NCBI RefSeq assembly: GCF_014268885.2
Contig: NZ_CP077095.1
Coordinates: 1,617,501-1,681,500, forward strand
Reading direction: 5' to 3'
Length of the DNA: 64,000 bases
Source of the DNA: Pseudomonas xantholysinigenes
GTDB taxonomy: Bacteria > Pseudomonadota > Gammaproteobacteria > Pseudomonadales > Pseudomonadaceae
Positions 18,460-27,934 of the stretch are shown piece by piece (position 1 is the first letter of the stretch; every line of letters starts with the position of its first letter). Under the pieces are notes generated by a model. The model was given only the letters and a program-made list of their open reading frames with translations, did not search any database and had not been told where the DNA came from. The translations under genes were made by a program, and so were the position numbers.

Positions 18460-19392
18460 ATGAGTTCCGCCCTGTCCATTCGACAGCTGACCAAGACCTA
18501 CGGCAACGGTTTCCAGGCCCTCAAGGGCATCGACCTGGACGTCTCCGAAGGCGACTTCTTCGCCTTGCTCGGCCCTAACGGCGCGGGCAAATCCACCACC
18601 ATCGGCATCCTCTCGACCCTGGTGAACAAGACCAGCGGCACGGTCAACGTGTTCGGCCACGACCTGGACCGCGAGCCTGCGGCGCTCAAGCGCTGCCTGG
18701 GCGTGGTGCCCCAGGAGTTCAACTTCAACCAGTTCGAGAAGACCTTCGACATCGTCGTGACCCAGGCCGGCTACTACGGCATCCCGCCCAAGCTGGCCAA
18801 GGAGCGCGCCGAGCAATACCTCACGCAACTGGGGTTGTGGGACAAGCGTGATGTGCAGTCGCGCTCGTTGTCCGGCGGCATGAAGCGCCGGTTGATGATC
18901 GCCCGAGCGCTGATCCACGAACCGCGCCTGCTGATCCTCGACGAGCCCACCGCCGGGGTGGACATCGAGCTGCGCCGTTCGATGTGGAGCTTCCTCACCG
19001 AGCTCAACCAGAAAGGCATCACCATCATCCTCACCACCCACTACCTCGAAGAGGCCGAGCAGCTGTGCCGCAACATCGGCATCATCGACCACGGCACCAT
19101 CGTCGAGAACACCAGCATGCGCCAGTTGCTGGGCAAGCTGCATGTCGAGACCTTCGTCCTCGACCTCAAGCACGACCTGCCTGCCGCGCCTGAGCTACAG
19201 GGCTACCCGTGCCGGTTGATCACCCCGCATACCCTTGAGGTGCAGGTGGACAAGGACATCGGCATCACCGCGCTGTTCGGCCAGCTGGCGCTGAAGCAGA
19301 TCGAGGTGCAGAGCCTGCGCAACAAGACCAACCGACTCGAGGAGCTGTTCGTGTCCCTGGTGGAAAAGAACCTGTCGAAGGTGGCCGTATGA
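18460..19392 (+). CDS. ABC-2 type exporter, ATP-binding subunit (YadG-like)
   Basis: 310 aa. The nucleotide-binding domain shows Walker A G-P-N-G-A-G-K-S-T (about 39-47), signature L-S-G-G-M-K-R-R, Walker B L-L-I-L-D-E-P-T-A-G-V-D and the H-loop T-T-H-Y-L-E-E-A-E. A ~80-residue C-terminal part after the domain is usual for the YadG/DrrA group. It forms an export complex with the membrane protein encoded next, whose start overlaps this stop by four bases (ATGA). The transported substrate is not known. Upstream (18386-18415) GTGCGGCC and GGCCGCAC form a hairpin in the leader. Confidence 0.93.
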   Translation: MSSALSIRQLTKTYGNGFQALKGIDLDVSEGDFFALLGPNGAGKSTTIGILSTLVNKTSGTVNVFGHDLDREPAALKRCLGVVPQEFNFNQFEKTFDIVVTQAGYYGIPPKLAKERAEQYLTQLGLWDKRDVQSRSLSGGMKRRLMIARALIHEPRLLILDEPTAGVDIELRRSMWSFLTELNQKGITIILTTHYLEEAEQLCRNIGIIDHGTIVENTSMRQLLGKLHVETFVLDLKHDLPAAPELQGYPCRLITPHTLEVQVDKDIGITALFGQLALKQIEVQSLRNKTNRLEELFVSLVEKNLSKVAV

Positions 19393-20168
19393 GTGTGGAA
19401 CTGCGCACTAACTGGGTCGCCCTGAACACCATTGTCTACCGCGAAGTGCGGCGCTTTTTGCGGATCTGGCCGCAGACCCTGCTGCCGCCGGCGATCACCA
19501 TGGTTCTGTATTTCGTGATCTTCGGGAACCTGATCGGCCGGCAGATCGGTGACATGGGCGGTTTCACCTACATGGAGTACATCGTGCCGGGGCTGATCAT
19601 GATGTCGGTGATCACCAACTCCTATGGCAACGTGGTGTCGAGCTTCTTCGGCAGCAAGTTCCAGCGCTCCATCGAGGAACTGATGGTATCGCCGGTATCG
19701 CCGCACACCATCCTCGTCGGCTATGTGCTGGGCGGCGTGCTGCGCGGGCTGGCGGTGGGAGTGATCGTGACGATTCTCTCGATGTTCTTCACCCACTTGC
19801 AGGTGCATCACCTGGGCGTGACCATCGTCGTGGTGCTGCTGACCGCGACCATCTTCTCGCTGCTGGGCTTCGTCAACGCGGTGTTCGCCCGCAACTTCGA
19901 CGACATCTCGATCATCCCGACCTTCGTGCTGACGCCGCTGACCTACCTGGGCGGGGTGTTCTATTCGATCAACCTGCTGCCGCCGTTCTGGCAGACCGTG
20001 TCGCTGGCCAACCCGGTGCTGCACATGGTCAACTCGTTCCGCTACGGCATCCTAGGGGTGTCGGACATCAGTATTGGCACGGCGATCAGCTTCATGCTGG
20101 TGGCCACCGCTTTGCTCTATGTGCTGTGCGTGCGCCTGCTGGTCAGCGGTCGCGGCATGCGTGCCTGA
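19389..20168 (+). CDS. ABC-2 type exporter, permease subunit (YadH-like)
   Basis: 259 aa inner-membrane protein with about six hydrophobic segments (near residues 33-52, 63-80, 110-138, 148-170, 180-200, 228-250). It has the ABC-2 membrane family features: a cytosolic N-terminus starting with an N-x-Y-R-E-V-R-R-F-type coupling region and the conserved L-T-P-L-T-Y-L-G-G-V-F-Y-S before the last segments. Translationally coupled to the ATPase gene (four-base overlap). Its last 117 bp overlap the 3' end of the convergent DUF2062 gene. Confidence 0.92.
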   Translation: MSVELRTNWVALNTIVYREVRRFLRIWPQTLLPPAITMVLYFVIFGNLIGRQIGDMGGFTYMEYIVPGLIMMSVITNSYGNVVSSFFGSKFQRSIEELMVSPVSPHTILVGYVLGGVLRGLAVGVIVTILSMFFTHLQVHHLGVTIVVVLLTATIFSLLGFVNAVFARNFDDISIIPTFVLTPLTYLGGVFYSINLLPPFWQTVSLANPVLHMVNSFRYGILGVSDISIGTAISFMLVATALLYVLCVRLLVSGRGMRA

Positions 20169-20693
20169 GCTGCGGGGGAGGGCACAGCGGCACTGGCGCC
20201 GGCGCCACTGCCGGCCCACCCACCAGCGCCAGTAGCCCATGGTGGTGAAGTAGGCGAGTATGCCGAGCACCACTCCGCACACCACCGAGCCCAGCAGGAA
20301 CGGTTGCCAGATCGTTGCCAGCTGGTCGGTGACCCAGTCGACGGTGATCTCCTCGGGCAACGTGCGCGGCGGTACCTGCATCAGCCAGGCGCCGGTCATG
20401 TAGGTGACGAAGAACACCGGTGGCATGGTCAGCGGGTTGGTCAGCCACACCAGGCTCACCGCGATCGGCAGGTTGCCGCGCACCGGAATGGCCAGCGCGG
20501 CGGCCAGCAGCATCTGCATGGGAATGGGGATGAGCGCGGCGAACAGACCGACACCCATGGCCCGGGCCACCGAATGGCGATTCAGGTGCCAGAGGTTGGG
20601 ATCGTGCAACAGCGTGCCGAAAAAGCGTAAGGACTTGTGTTCGCGGATGCTGGTCGGGTCCGGCATGTAGCGTTTGAACAGACGGCGCGGCAT
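20052..20693 (-). CDS. DUF2062 membrane protein with extended C-terminal tail
   Basis: 213 aa. The N-terminal ~170 residues are the DUF2062 family: P-R-R-x-F-K-R-Y start, then hydrophobic segments at about 45-70, 85-105 and 130-155, with S-V-L-V-W-L-T-N-P-L-T-M-P-P-type motif (S-L-V-W-L-T-N-P-L-T-M-P-P). Function in bacteria is unknown. Homologues normally end soon after the W-R-W-W-V-G-R-Q-W-R-R-R basic stretch. Here about 40 more residues, rich in His, Gln and Ala, are read from the antisense of the ABC permease 3' end, so the natural stop seems to have been lost. Divergent from comEC. Confidence 0.85.
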   Translation of the reverse strand: MPRRLFKRYMPDPTSIREHKSLRFFGTLLHDPNLWHLNRHSVARAMGVGLFAALIPIPMQMLLAAALAIPVRGNLPIAVSLVWLTNPLTMPPVFFVTYMTGAWLMQVPPRTLPEEITVDWVTDQLATIWQPFLLGSVVCGVVLGILAYFTTMGYWRWWVGRQWRRRQCRCALPRSSGTHAATADQQAHAQHIEQSGGHQHEADRRANTDVRHP

Positions 20694-20837
20694 GTGGGCT
20701 CCCGGCGGGGTTGAAGGGCGTCAGTATGCCTTGATTGAAGCGCAGCCTCGTTCAGAGTTTGTGACAATTGATTAGCAGGATTTCCCTCCCAATCGACTAA
20801 GCCTCAGGGGCGTTTTTCGTTTCTGGAGCTCTATCTC

Positions 20838-23051
20838 ATGCGCACAGGGATGCTGGCGTTCGCCCTCGGGCTGTTGAGTCTGCGATTTCTCCCGGCATTG
20901 CCGCCGGACGGATGGTTGTTGGCCCTGTTGCTGTGCGGCCTGGCGTGCCTGCGCAGCCGGGGCTGGCCGCTCGGTTGTTGGGTGCTGGGCCTGTGCTGGG
21001 CCTGCTGGTCGGCGCAGCAGGCGTTGGATGATCGCCTGGCCCCCGCGCTGGAAGGTCGAACCCTGTGGCTGGAAGGGCGGGTGGTGGGGTTGCCGACGCG
21101 CACCGAGCAGGGTGTACGTTTCGAGCTGGCGCAGCCACTGTCACGCCGGGCCGCGTTGCCCAAGCGTTTGCAGCTGAGCTGGTTCGCCGGCCCCGAGTTG
21201 CGCGCCGGCGAACGTTGGCGGCTGGCGGTCAACCTGCGCCGGCCCGCGGGCTTGCTCAATCCCCATGGCCCGGATCGCGAAGCCTTGTTGCTGGCGCAGC
21301 GCATCGGCGCGACTGGCACGGTCAAGGCCGGCGAGCGTCTGGGCGCGGCGCCGCCCGGCTGGCGTGATGCCCTGCGCCAGCGCCTGCTGGCCGTGGACGC
21401 CCAGGGGCGAGAAGCGGCGCTGGTGGCCTTGGTGCTCGGTGATGGGGGAGGGTTGGCGCGTCAGGATTGGCAGGTCCTGCAGGCCACCGGCACCGTGCAT
21501 CTGTTGGTCATTTCCGGTCAGCACATCGGTTTGCTGGCCGGGCTGATGTATGGCCTGGTGGCCGGGCTTGCGCGCCTGGGGGCCTGGCCATCGCGCCTGC
21601 CCTGGCTGCCCTGGGCTTGCGCCTTGGCGATGGCGGCTGCGCTGGGTTACGGCTGGTTGGCCGGGTTTGGCGTGCCCGTGCAACGGGCGTGTCTGATGCT
21701 GGCCGTGGTATTGCTCTGGCGCCTGCGCTTTCGCCATCTGGGGGCGGGGCTGGCGCTGTTGCTGGCACTGCTGGGCGTCTTGCTGATCGAGCCGCTGGCC
21801 AGTTTGCTGCCAGGGTTCTGGCTGTCGTTCGCCGCGGTGGCGGTGCTGGTGTTGTGCTTCTCGGCCCGTCTTGGTGGCTGGCGGCCGTGGCAGGCCTGGA
21901 CGCGAGCGCAGTGGGTGATTGCCGTGGGGTTGTTGCCGTTGCTGCTGGCGCTGGGGTTGCCGATCAGCCTGACGGCGCCGTTGGCCAATCTGCTGGCGGT
22001 GCCCTGGATCAGCCTGGCTGTGTTGCCACTGGCGTTGCTGGGCACGGCCATGTTGGCGGTGCCTTGGCTGGGGGAGGGCATGTTGTGGCTGGCAGGGCTT
22101 GCCCTGGATGGCCTGTTCCAGTGCCTGGCGTGGGGCGCGCGGCGCCTGCCCGCCTGGGTGCCCGAGCCTTTGCCGTTGTGGGCCTGGCTGTTGGTCGCGC
22201 TGGGCGCGCTGCTGGTATTGCTGCCGCGCGGCGTGCCTTTGCGCATGCCGGGCGCGGTGCTGTTGCTGGCGCTGTGGGCGCCGCGTGAGCAGGTGCCCCA
22301 TGGTCAGGTGCAAGTATGGCTGCTTGATGTGGGGCAAGGGTTGGCGGTGCTGCTGCGTACCCGCCGGCACGCGCTGCTGTATGACGCTGGGCCGGCCCTG
22401 GGCGCTAGCGACCTGGGTGACAGCGTGGTGCTGCCGACCTTGCGCCGGTTGGGGGTGAAACAGCTGGACCTGATGCTGATCAGCCACGGCCACGCCGATC
22501 ACGCTGGCGGAGCCGGGGCCTTGAGGCGGGGTCTGCCGGTCAAGCGGGTAATGGCGGGCGAGGTAGCGGGGCTTGCGCCCGCGCAGCGCTGCGCCAGTGG
22601 CGAGCGCTGGCAATGGGATGGCGTCGACTTCGAGCTGTGGCAGTGGGCTCAGGGGGCTTCGAGCAACGATCGCTCTTGTGTGCTGCGGGTGGTTGCCAAT
22701 GGCGAGCGCCTGCTATTGGCGGGCGACATGGAGGCCGGCGCGGAGCGGGCCTGGCTGGCGGCTAGCGAGGACCTGCGGATCGATTGGTTGCAGGCGCCGC
22801 ACCATGGCAGCCGCACATCGTCCACAGAACCGTTCATCAAGGCGCTGGTACCGCGGGGGGTGATGATTTCCCGTGGGCGACACAATGGCTTCGGGCATCC
22901 TCATGCGCAGGTAATCGAACGGTATCGGCGACATGGGGTGGTAGTGCATGACACGGCGGTGGAGGGGGCGTTGCGGTTGGTGCTGGGGAATCATGGTGAG
23001 GTTGAGGGCGTGCGTGGGCAGCGGCGGTTCTGGCGCTCTATCGAGGATTGA
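20838..23051 (+). CDS. comEC: DNA internalisation competence protein ComEC/Rec2
   Basis: 737 aa inner-membrane channel for uptake of single-stranded DNA. An N-terminal hydrophobic pair and DUF4131 region (1-180) is followed by the Competence domain with H-L-L-V-I-S-G-Q-H-I-G-L-L-A-G (about 213-227) and many membrane segments to about 480. The C-terminal metallo-beta-lactamase-like domain has L-L-D-V-G-Q-G, L-L-Y-D-A-G-P, L-I-S-H-G-H-A-D-H-A-G-G and A-P-H-H-G-S, all zinc-ligand motifs intact. The start ATG has GGAG nine bases upstream. Single gene, divergent from DUF2062; exbB starts 124 bp after. Confidence 0.95.
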   Translation: MRTGMLAFALGLLSLRFLPALPPDGWLLALLLCGLACLRSRGWPLGCWVLGLCWACWSAQQALDDRLAPALEGRTLWLEGRVVGLPTRTEQGVRFELAQPLSRRAALPKRLQLSWFAGPELRAGERWRLAVNLRRPAGLLNPHGPDREALLLAQRIGATGTVKAGERLGAAPPGWRDALRQRLLAVDAQGREAALVALVLGDGGGLARQDWQVLQATGTVHLLVISGQHIGLLAGLMYGLVAGLARLGAWPSRLPWLPWACALAMAAALGYGWLAGFGVPVQRACLMLAVVLLWRLRFRHLGAGLALLLALLGVLLIEPLASLLPGFWLSFAAVAVLVLCFSARLGGWRPWQAWTRAQWVIAVGLLPLLLALGLPISLTAPLANLLAVPWISLAVLPLALLGTAMLAVPWLGEGMLWLAGLALDGLFQCLAWGARRLPAWVPEPLPLWAWLLVALGALLVLLPRGVPLRMPGAVLLLALWAPREQVPHGQVQVWLLDVGQGLAVLLRTRRHALLYDAGPALGASDLGDSVVLPTLRRLGVKQLDLMLISHGHADHAGGAGALRRGLPVKRVMAGEVAGLAPAQRCASGERWQWDGVDFELWQWAQGASSNDRSCVLRVVANGERLLLAGDMEAGAERAWLAASEDLRIDWLQAPHHGSRTSSTEPFIKALVPRGVMISRGRHNGFGHPHAQVIERYRRHGVVVHDTAVEGALRLVLGNHGEVEGVRGQRRFWRSIED

Positions 23052-23175
23052 GCCGGGGGCTGCAAAGCAGCCCTGGAGCTCGCCAGGCCAACCCAGGATT
23101 TCCCTGACCTCCGGCAGATGAGGCCTGGGCTTGCCTATGGTAGAGTGGCGGCCTTTTTCCGAGGGGATGCTTACT

Positions 23176-23811
23176 GTGTGGGAATTGGTCAAGTCTGGTG
23201 GCTGGATGATGCTGCCGATCATCCTGAGCTCCATCGCCGCCATGGCGATCGTCGTCGAACGCCTGTGGACTCTGCGTGCCAGCCGTGTCACTCCGCCGCA
23301 CCTGCTGGGTCAGGTGTGGATGTGGATCAAGGACAAGCAACTGACCAGTGACAAGCTCAAGGCCCTGCGCGCCGATTCGCCGCTGGGCGAGATCCTCGCC
23401 GCGGGCCTGGCCAACTCGCGCCATGGCCGCGAAATCATGAAAGAGTGCATCGAGGAGGCCGCCTCGCGGGTCATCCACGAGCTGGAGCGCTACATCAGCA
23501 CCCTCGGCACCATCGCCGCCATGGCCCCTTTGCTGGGCCTGCTGGGCACCGTGCTGGGCATGATCGACATCTTCAGCGCCTTCATGGGCTCGCAGATGAC
23601 CGCCAATGCCGCGGTGCTGGCCGGCGGTATTTCCAAGGCTCTGGTCACCACCGCGGCCGGCCTGATGGTCGGTATCCCGGCGGTATTCTTCCACCGCTTC
23701 CTGCTGCGCCGCATCGATGAGCTGGTAGTGGGCATGGAGCAGGAGGCGATCAAGCTGGTGGAAGTGCTGCAGGGCGACCGTGAAGTGGAAGTGGCCGGAG
23801 GCAAGGCGTGA
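23176..23811 (+). CDS. exbB: ExbB/TolQ-family proton channel protein
   Basis: 211 aa from a GTG at 23176; GAGGGG is nine bases upstream, whereas the in-frame ATG at 23167 touches it. Three membrane segments: about 10-30, 110-135 ([18 protein letters not shown]) and 155-180 ([14 protein letters not shown]). These carry the conserved Thr and Pro/Gly of the ExbB/TolQ/MotA family, which uses the proton gradient to drive TonB- or TolA-type outer-membrane work. It is the first gene of the envelope operon; exbD starts four bases before its stop (GTGA). Confidence 0.92.
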   Translation: MWELVKSGGWMMLPIILSSIAAMAIVVERLWTLRASRVTPPHLLGQVWMWIKDKQLTSDKLKALRADSPLGEILAAGLANSRHGREIMKECIEEAASRVIHELERYISTLGTIAAMAPLLGLLGTVLGMIDIFSAFMGSQMTANAAVLAGGISKALVTTAAGLMVGIPAVFFHRFLLRRIDELVVGMEQEAIKLVEVLQGDREVEVAGGKA

Positions 23812-24242
23812 AGTTCCGGCGCAACCGTCAGCGCGAGAACGTCGATATCAACCTGGCATCGTTGATCGATGTGGTGTTCGTGCTGCTGCTGTTCTTCGTG
23901 GTCACCACCACCTTCACCCGCGAGACCCAGTTGCGCGTCGAGCTGCCCGAGGCCAGCAGCGCCGAGCAGCCGCCGGCCGACCAGGGCAAGCTGGTGGAAA
24001 TCACCATCAGCGCCGATGGCGTGTACTCGGTGAACAACCACCTGCTGCCCAAGAGCGACCTGGCCACCCTGACCGAGGCGCTCGAAAAAGAGTCCGGTGG
24101 CGACATCACCCTGCCGCTGGCCATCAGCGCCGACGGCAAGACCCCGCACCAGGCCGTGGTCACCGCAATGGATGCGGCCGGCAAGCTCGGCTTCAGCAAG
24201 TTGCGCATGACCACCGTCGAGGCCGCGCAGGGCAATCCCTGA
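23808..24242 (+). CDS. exbD: ExbD/TolR-family biopolymer transport protein
   Basis: 144 aa with a GTG start inside the exbB stop. A short cytosolic N-terminus is followed by one membrane helix (about 15-37, [17 protein letters not shown]) that carries the functionally essential Asp of ExbD/TolR. The rest is the periplasmic peptidoglycan-binding-type domain. No tonB gene is adjacent, so the partner is encoded elsewhere. It overlaps lpxK by one base (TGATG). Confidence 0.93.
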   Translation: MKFRRNRQRENVDINLASLIDVVFVLLLFFVVTTTFTRETQLRVELPEASSAEQPPADQGKLVEITISADGVYSVNNHLLPKSDLATLTEALEKESGGDITLPLAISADGKTPHQAVVTAMDAAGKLGFSKLRMTTVEAAQGNP

Positions 24243-25252
24243 TGGCCTTCGCCGACCGTCTGCTCGCTGCCTGGTACGCCGGGCACCCGGCCCTGGCCTT
24301 GTTGCGTCCGCTGGAAGCCCTGTACCGAAAGGTGGTTATGGGCAAGCGCGCGCGTTTTCTCAGTGGCCAGAGCGCCAGCTACCGCGCTCCGGTGCCGGTG
24401 ATCGTGGTGGGCAACATCACTGTGGGTGGCACCGGCAAGACACCGATGATCCTCTGGCTGATCGAACACTGCCGTCGCCAGGGGCTCAAGGTCGGCGTGG
24501 TCAGCCGTGGTTATGGCGCCAAGCCGCCGCACTATCCTTGGCGTGTCGCCGCCGAGCAGGCGGCTGGGCAGGCCGGTGACGAACCCTTGCTGATCGTCCA
24601 GCGCACCGGTGTGCCGCTGATGATCGACCCAGACCGCTCCCGCGCCGTGCAGGCGCTGCTGGCCAGTGACGCGCCCGACCTGATCCTCAGTGACGATGGC
24701 ATGCAGCATTACCGGCTGGCCCGTGACCTGGAACTGGTGTTGATCGATGCCGCCCGGGGCCTGGGCAATCGCCGTTGCCTGCCGGCCGGCCCGCTGCGCG
24801 AGCCCGCCGAGCGTCTGGGTGAGGCGGACGCGGTGCTGTTCAACGGCGCCGAGGCCGACCGCGACGATGGTTTCGCCTTCCGCCTGCAGCCTTCGGCATT
24901 GATCAACCTGCGTAGCGGCGAGCGCCGCGACCTCGACCTGTTCCCTGCCGGCCAGGCGCTGCACGCCGTGGCCGGTATCGGTAACCCGCAACGTTTCTTC
25001 AATACCCTGCTGGGGCTAAACTGGCAGCCGGTGCCGCATCCCTTCGCCGACCATGCGCCCTACAGTCGCGAGGTGCTGTCGTTCAGCCCCTCGCTGCCAT
25101 TGGTGATGACCGAGAAGGACGCGGTGAAATGCCGGCCATTCGCCGCCGACGACTGGTGGTACCTGGCCGTCGATGCCGTGCCGTCACCTGCGTTCAGCGC
25201 CTGGTTCGACGCCCAGCTCGACCGCCTGTTGCCCGGCCGTCCCCGGCCCTGA
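24242..25252 (+). CDS. lpxK: Tetraacyldisaccharide 4'-kinase
   Basis: 336 aa, normal for LpxK. It phosphorylates the 4' position of the lipid A disaccharide on the cytosolic face of the inner membrane. An N-terminal amphipathic/hydrophobic stretch (1-30) binds the membrane. The P-loop [13 protein letters not shown] is near residue 60 and S-D-D-G-M-Q-H-Y near 145, both characteristic. Start taken at the ATG overlapping the exbD stop; the much longer frame upstream lies within exbD. Confidence 0.96.
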   Translation: MAFADRLLAAWYAGHPALALLRPLEALYRKVVMGKRARFLSGQSASYRAPVPVIVVGNITVGGTGKTPMILWLIEHCRRQGLKVGVVSRGYGAKPPHYPWRVAAEQAAGQAGDEPLLIVQRTGVPLMIDPDRSRAVQALLASDAPDLILSDDGMQHYRLARDLELVLIDAARGLGNRRCLPAGPLREPAERLGEADAVLFNGAEADRDDGFAFRLQPSALINLRSGERRDLDLFPAGQALHAVAGIGNPQRFFNTLLGLNWQPVPHPFADHAPYSREVLSFSPSLPLVMTEKDAVKCRPFAADDWWYLAVDAVPSPAFSAWFDAQLDRLLPGRPRP

Positions 25253-25293
25253 GCCTTTTTCATTTTCCGGCCATTGGCCTCAAGGAAACCTCC

Positions 25294-25479
25294 ATGGACA
25301 CCAAACTGCTCGATATCCTGGCCTGCCCGATCACCAAGGGCCCGCTCAAGCTCAGCGCCGACAAGACCGAGCTGATCAGCAAGGGCGCGGGCCTGGCCTA
25401 CCCGATCCGCGACGGCATCCCGGTGATGCTGGAAAGCGAGGCGCGTACCCTGACCGACGAAGAGCGCCTGGACAAATGA
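25294..25479 (+). CDS. Trm112-family small protein (YcaR-like)
   Basis: 61 aa from an ATG with AAGGAAA upstream. It has [13 protein letters not shown] near residue 6-18 and [11 protein letters not shown], the Trm112/UPF0434 signature; only one Cys remains of the zinc-ribbon CxxC seen in relatives, so zinc binding is unlikely. Such genes sit between lpxK and kdsB in many gammaproteobacteria. Role is not established. kdsB starts four bases before its stop. Confidence 0.9.
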   Translation: MDTKLLDILACPITKGPLKLSADKTELISKGAGLAYPIRDGIPVMLESEARTLTDEERLDK

Positions 25480-26240
25480 GCCTGGACTTCACCGTGGTGA
25501 TTCCCGCCCGGTTGCGTTCCACGCGCCTGCCGGGCAAGCCATTGCTGCCGATCGCCGGCAAGCCGATGGTCCAGCATGTGTGGGAGCAGGCGCGCAAGAG
25601 CGGCGCCGCGCGGGTGGTCATCGCCACCGACGATGCCAGCATCGTCGAGGCCTGCCAGGCGTTCGGCGCCGAGGTGCTGCTGACCCGCGCCGAGCATGAG
25701 TCGGGCACCGATCGCCTGGCCGAAGTCGCCGTCCAGTTGGGGTTGGCCGCCGACGCCATCATCGTCAACGTGCAAGGCGACGAGCCGCTGATTCCCCCGG
25801 TGATCATCGATCAGGTGGCGGCCAACCTGGCCGCGCATCCGCAAGCCAGTATCGCCACCCTGGCCGAGCCGATCCACGCCCCGGAAACCATTTTCAACCC
25901 CAACGCGGTCAAGGTGGTCAGCGACAAGCACGGCCTGGCCCTGACCTTCAGCCGCGCGCCGCTGCCCTGGGCCCGCGACACTTTCGCCAAAAACCGCGAC
26001 CAGCTGCCGGAGGGCGTGCCTTACCGCCGCCATATCGGCATGTATGCCTACCGCGTGGGCTTCCTCCAGGACTTCGTCGCCTGGGGCCCGTGCTGGCTGG
26101 AGCAGACCGAATCGCTGGAGCAGCTGCGCGCTCTGTGGCACGGCGTGCGCATCCATGTCGCCGACGCCATCGAAGCACCGGCTGTGGGTGTGGATACCCC
26201 TGAAGATCTGGAGCGCGTACGGCGCTTGCTGGAGGCTTGA
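25476..26240 (+). CDS. kdsB: CMP-KDO synthetase (3-deoxy-manno-octulosonate cytidylyltransferase)
   Basis: 254 aa. It activates KDO with CTP for transfer to lipid A. The N-terminus [16 protein letters not shown] is the nucleotide-binding loop, V-Q-G-D-E-P-L-I near 97 is the metal-binding motif, and [11 protein letters not shown] lies at the end; all are family signatures. It overlaps the preceding gene by four bases (ATGA) and the next by one. Confidence 0.96.
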   Translation: MSLDFTVVIPARLRSTRLPGKPLLPIAGKPMVQHVWEQARKSGAARVVIATDDASIVEACQAFGAEVLLTRAEHESGTDRLAEVAVQLGLAADAIIVNVQGDEPLIPPVIIDQVAANLAAHPQASIATLAEPIHAPETIFNPNAVKVVSDKHGLALTFSRAPLPWARDTFAKNRDQLPEGVPYRRHIGMYAYRVGFLQDFVAWGPCWLEQTESLEQLRALWHGVRIHVADAIEAPAVGVDTPEDLERVRRLLEA

Positions 26241-26704
26241 TGCGCGTCCTGTTCGTCTGCCTCGGTAATATCTGCCGTTCGCCAACCGCCGAAGGTGTGT
26301 TGCGTCACCAACTCGAGGCCGCGGGCCTGGGTGATGTGGTGCAGGTAGCCTCTGCCGGTACCGGCGACTGGCATGTCGGCAAGGCGCCCGACAGCCGCAC
26401 CTGCAAGGCTGCCTTGGCCCGTGGCTATGACCTGTCGCGTCAGCGCGCGCAGCAGGTCAAGGCGGGGCATTTCAATGAGTACGACCTGGTCCTGGCCATG
26501 GACAAGAGCAACCTGGGCAACCTGCAGGCGCTGCGCCCGCACAACGCCAAGGGCGAGCTCGACCTGTTCCTGCGCCGCTATGGAGCGGCCTTGGAGGAAG
26601 TGCCGGACCCTTACTACGGCGGTGCCGAAGGTTTCGAGCAGGTCCTGGACCTGATCGAGGTGGCCTGTCGCGAGCTGGTCGTGGAAATCAAGGGGCGGTT
26701 ATGA
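26240..26704 (+). CDS. Low-molecular-weight protein tyrosine phosphatase
   Basis: 154 aa. The phosphatase loop V-C-L-G-N-I-C-R-S-P (C-x5-R-S, residues 7-16) and the general-acid motif D-P-Y-Y-G-G near 123 are intact, so it should be active. Such enzymes are often tied to exopolysaccharide or envelope regulation through bacterial tyrosine kinases. Here it is embedded between kdsB and murB with one- and four-base overlaps, so it must be co-expressed with them; the substrate is unknown. Confidence 0.92.
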   Translation: MRVLFVCLGNICRSPTAEGVLRHQLEAAGLGDVVQVASAGTGDWHVGKAPDSRTCKAALARGYDLSRQRAQQVKAGHFNEYDLVLAMDKSNLGNLQALRPHNAKGELDLFLRRYGAALEEVPDPYYGGAEGFEQVLDLIEVACRELVVEIKGRL

Positions 26705-27720
26705 CGGCGCACTGGCAGGAGCGGGTGTCGCTCAAGCCCTACAATACCTTCGGCATCGATGTCAGTGCTCGCTTCTTTACCCAGGCCCATGATGACCAAG
26801 AGGCGCGCCAGGCACTGGCCCAGGCCGCCGAGCGCCAGGTGCCGGTGCTGGTGATCGGCGGTGGCAGCAACCTGCTGCTGTCCCGTGATGTCGAGGCCCT
26901 GGTGCTGCACATGGCCAGCCGTGGCCGGCGCCTGCTCAGCGATGATGGCGAGCGGGTGGTGGTGGAGGCCGAGGCCGGCGAGCCCTGGCATCCGTTCGTG
27001 CAGTGGAGCCTTGCGCAGGGCTTGTGCGGGCTGGAGAACCTCAGTCTGATCCCTGGCACCGTGGGTGCTGCACCGATGCAGAACGTCGGCGCCTATGGCG
27101 TGGAGATCAAGGACGTATTCGCCGGCTTGACCGCGCTGGACCGCGAGACCGGCGAGTTGCACGATTTCTCGCTGGAGGACTGCGCGTTCGGCTATCGCGA
27201 CAGCCTGTTCAAGCGCAACCCCGGGCGCTGGCTGATCCTGCGCGTGCGCTTTGCCTTGAACCGTACCTTGCAGGCACACCTGGACTATGGTCCGGTGCGT
27301 CAACGCCTGGCGGAGCAGGGCGTCGAGCAGCTAACCGCGCAGGCGATCAGCGACGCGATCTGCAGCATTCGTCGGGAAAAGCTGCCGGATCCGGCCGAGC
27401 TGGGGAATGCCGGGAGCTTCTTCAAGAACCCTGTGGTACCTGCCGCGTTGGCCGAGCGTATTCGTGCCGCGCATCCTGGCGTGGTGGCCTATCCCCAGGC
27501 CGATGGCCAGGTGAAGCTGGCCGCTGGCTGGCTGATCGAGCAGGCGGGGTGGAAAGGCTATCGCGATGGCGATGCCGGCGTGCACCGCTTGCAGTCGCTG
27601 GTGCTGGTGAACTACGGCCAGGCGAGCGGGGCACAGTTGCATGGGCTGGCGCGGCGGATCCAGGCGGATATCCTCGAACGCTTCGGGGTCGAGTTGGAGA
27701 TGGAGCCGAACCTGTACTGA
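26701..27720 (+). CDS. murB: UDP-N-acetylenolpyruvoylglucosamine reductase
   Basis: 339 aa, type I length. It reduces UDP-GlcNAc-enolpyruvate to UDP-MurNAc in peptidoglycan synthesis. The FAD-binding part has N-T-F-G-I-D and V-I-G-G-G-S-N-L-L-L; I-P-G-T-V-G-A-A-P-M-Q-N-V-G-A-Y-G-V-E is near 118-136; the catalytic Ser lies in G-N-A-G-S-F-F-K-N-P and the final Glu in the E-M-E-P-N-L-Y end. Last gene of the envelope operon, followed by REP and a bidirectional terminator. Confidence 0.97.
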   Translation: MTAHWQERVSLKPYNTFGIDVSARFFTQAHDDQEARQALAQAAERQVPVLVIGGGSNLLLSRDVEALVLHMASRGRRLLSDDGERVVVEAEAGEPWHPFVQWSLAQGLCGLENLSLIPGTVGAAPMQNVGAYGVEIKDVFAGLTALDRETGELHDFSLEDCAFGYRDSLFKRNPGRWLILRVRFALNRTLQAHLDYGPVRQRLAEQGVEQLTAQAISDAICSIRREKLPDPAELGNAGSFFKNPVVPAALAERIRAAHPGVVAYPQADGQVKLAAGWLIEQAGWKGYRDGDAGVHRLQSLVLVNYGQASGAQLHGLARRIQADILERFGVELEMEPNLY

Positions 27721-27742
27721 TCAGGCGGCCGACGCGCAGCCT

Positions 27743-27827
27743 GGGGGAGCGGCTATAGCCACGAAGCAAGCGACGCGGTGGATGGCACCGGCTTTGCCGG
27801 TGTTCGCGGCTAAAGCCGCTCCCACAG
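27743..27827. repeat. REP inverted pair after murB
   Basis: GGGAGCGGCTATAGCC and GGCTAAAGCCGCTCCC face each other around CGGTGGATGGCACCGGC. It lies in the murB-rne convergent gap. Confidence 0.7.
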
Positions 27828-27882
27828 GTCCCTGCTAGATCAATAGGCTGTGTGCGAAGCCGCTGCCATCCACCCGGCAAAG

Positions 27883-27918
27883 AAAAAGCCCCGCCAGTTC
27901 GCACTGGCGGGGCTTTTT
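27883..27918. terminator. Bidirectional intrinsic terminator between murB and rne
   Basis: A 15-bp stem with four-base loop: AAAAGCCCCGCCAGT / ACTGGCGGGGCTTTT, A-run on the left and T-run on the right, so it can stop both convergent units. Confidence 0.92.
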
Positions 27919-27934
27919 CATTCAGCCGAGGCTA

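Noticed and set aside
21141..22613. 490-codon Gln/Arg-rich frame on the minus strand
   Set aside because: Antisense of comEC with shadow composition.
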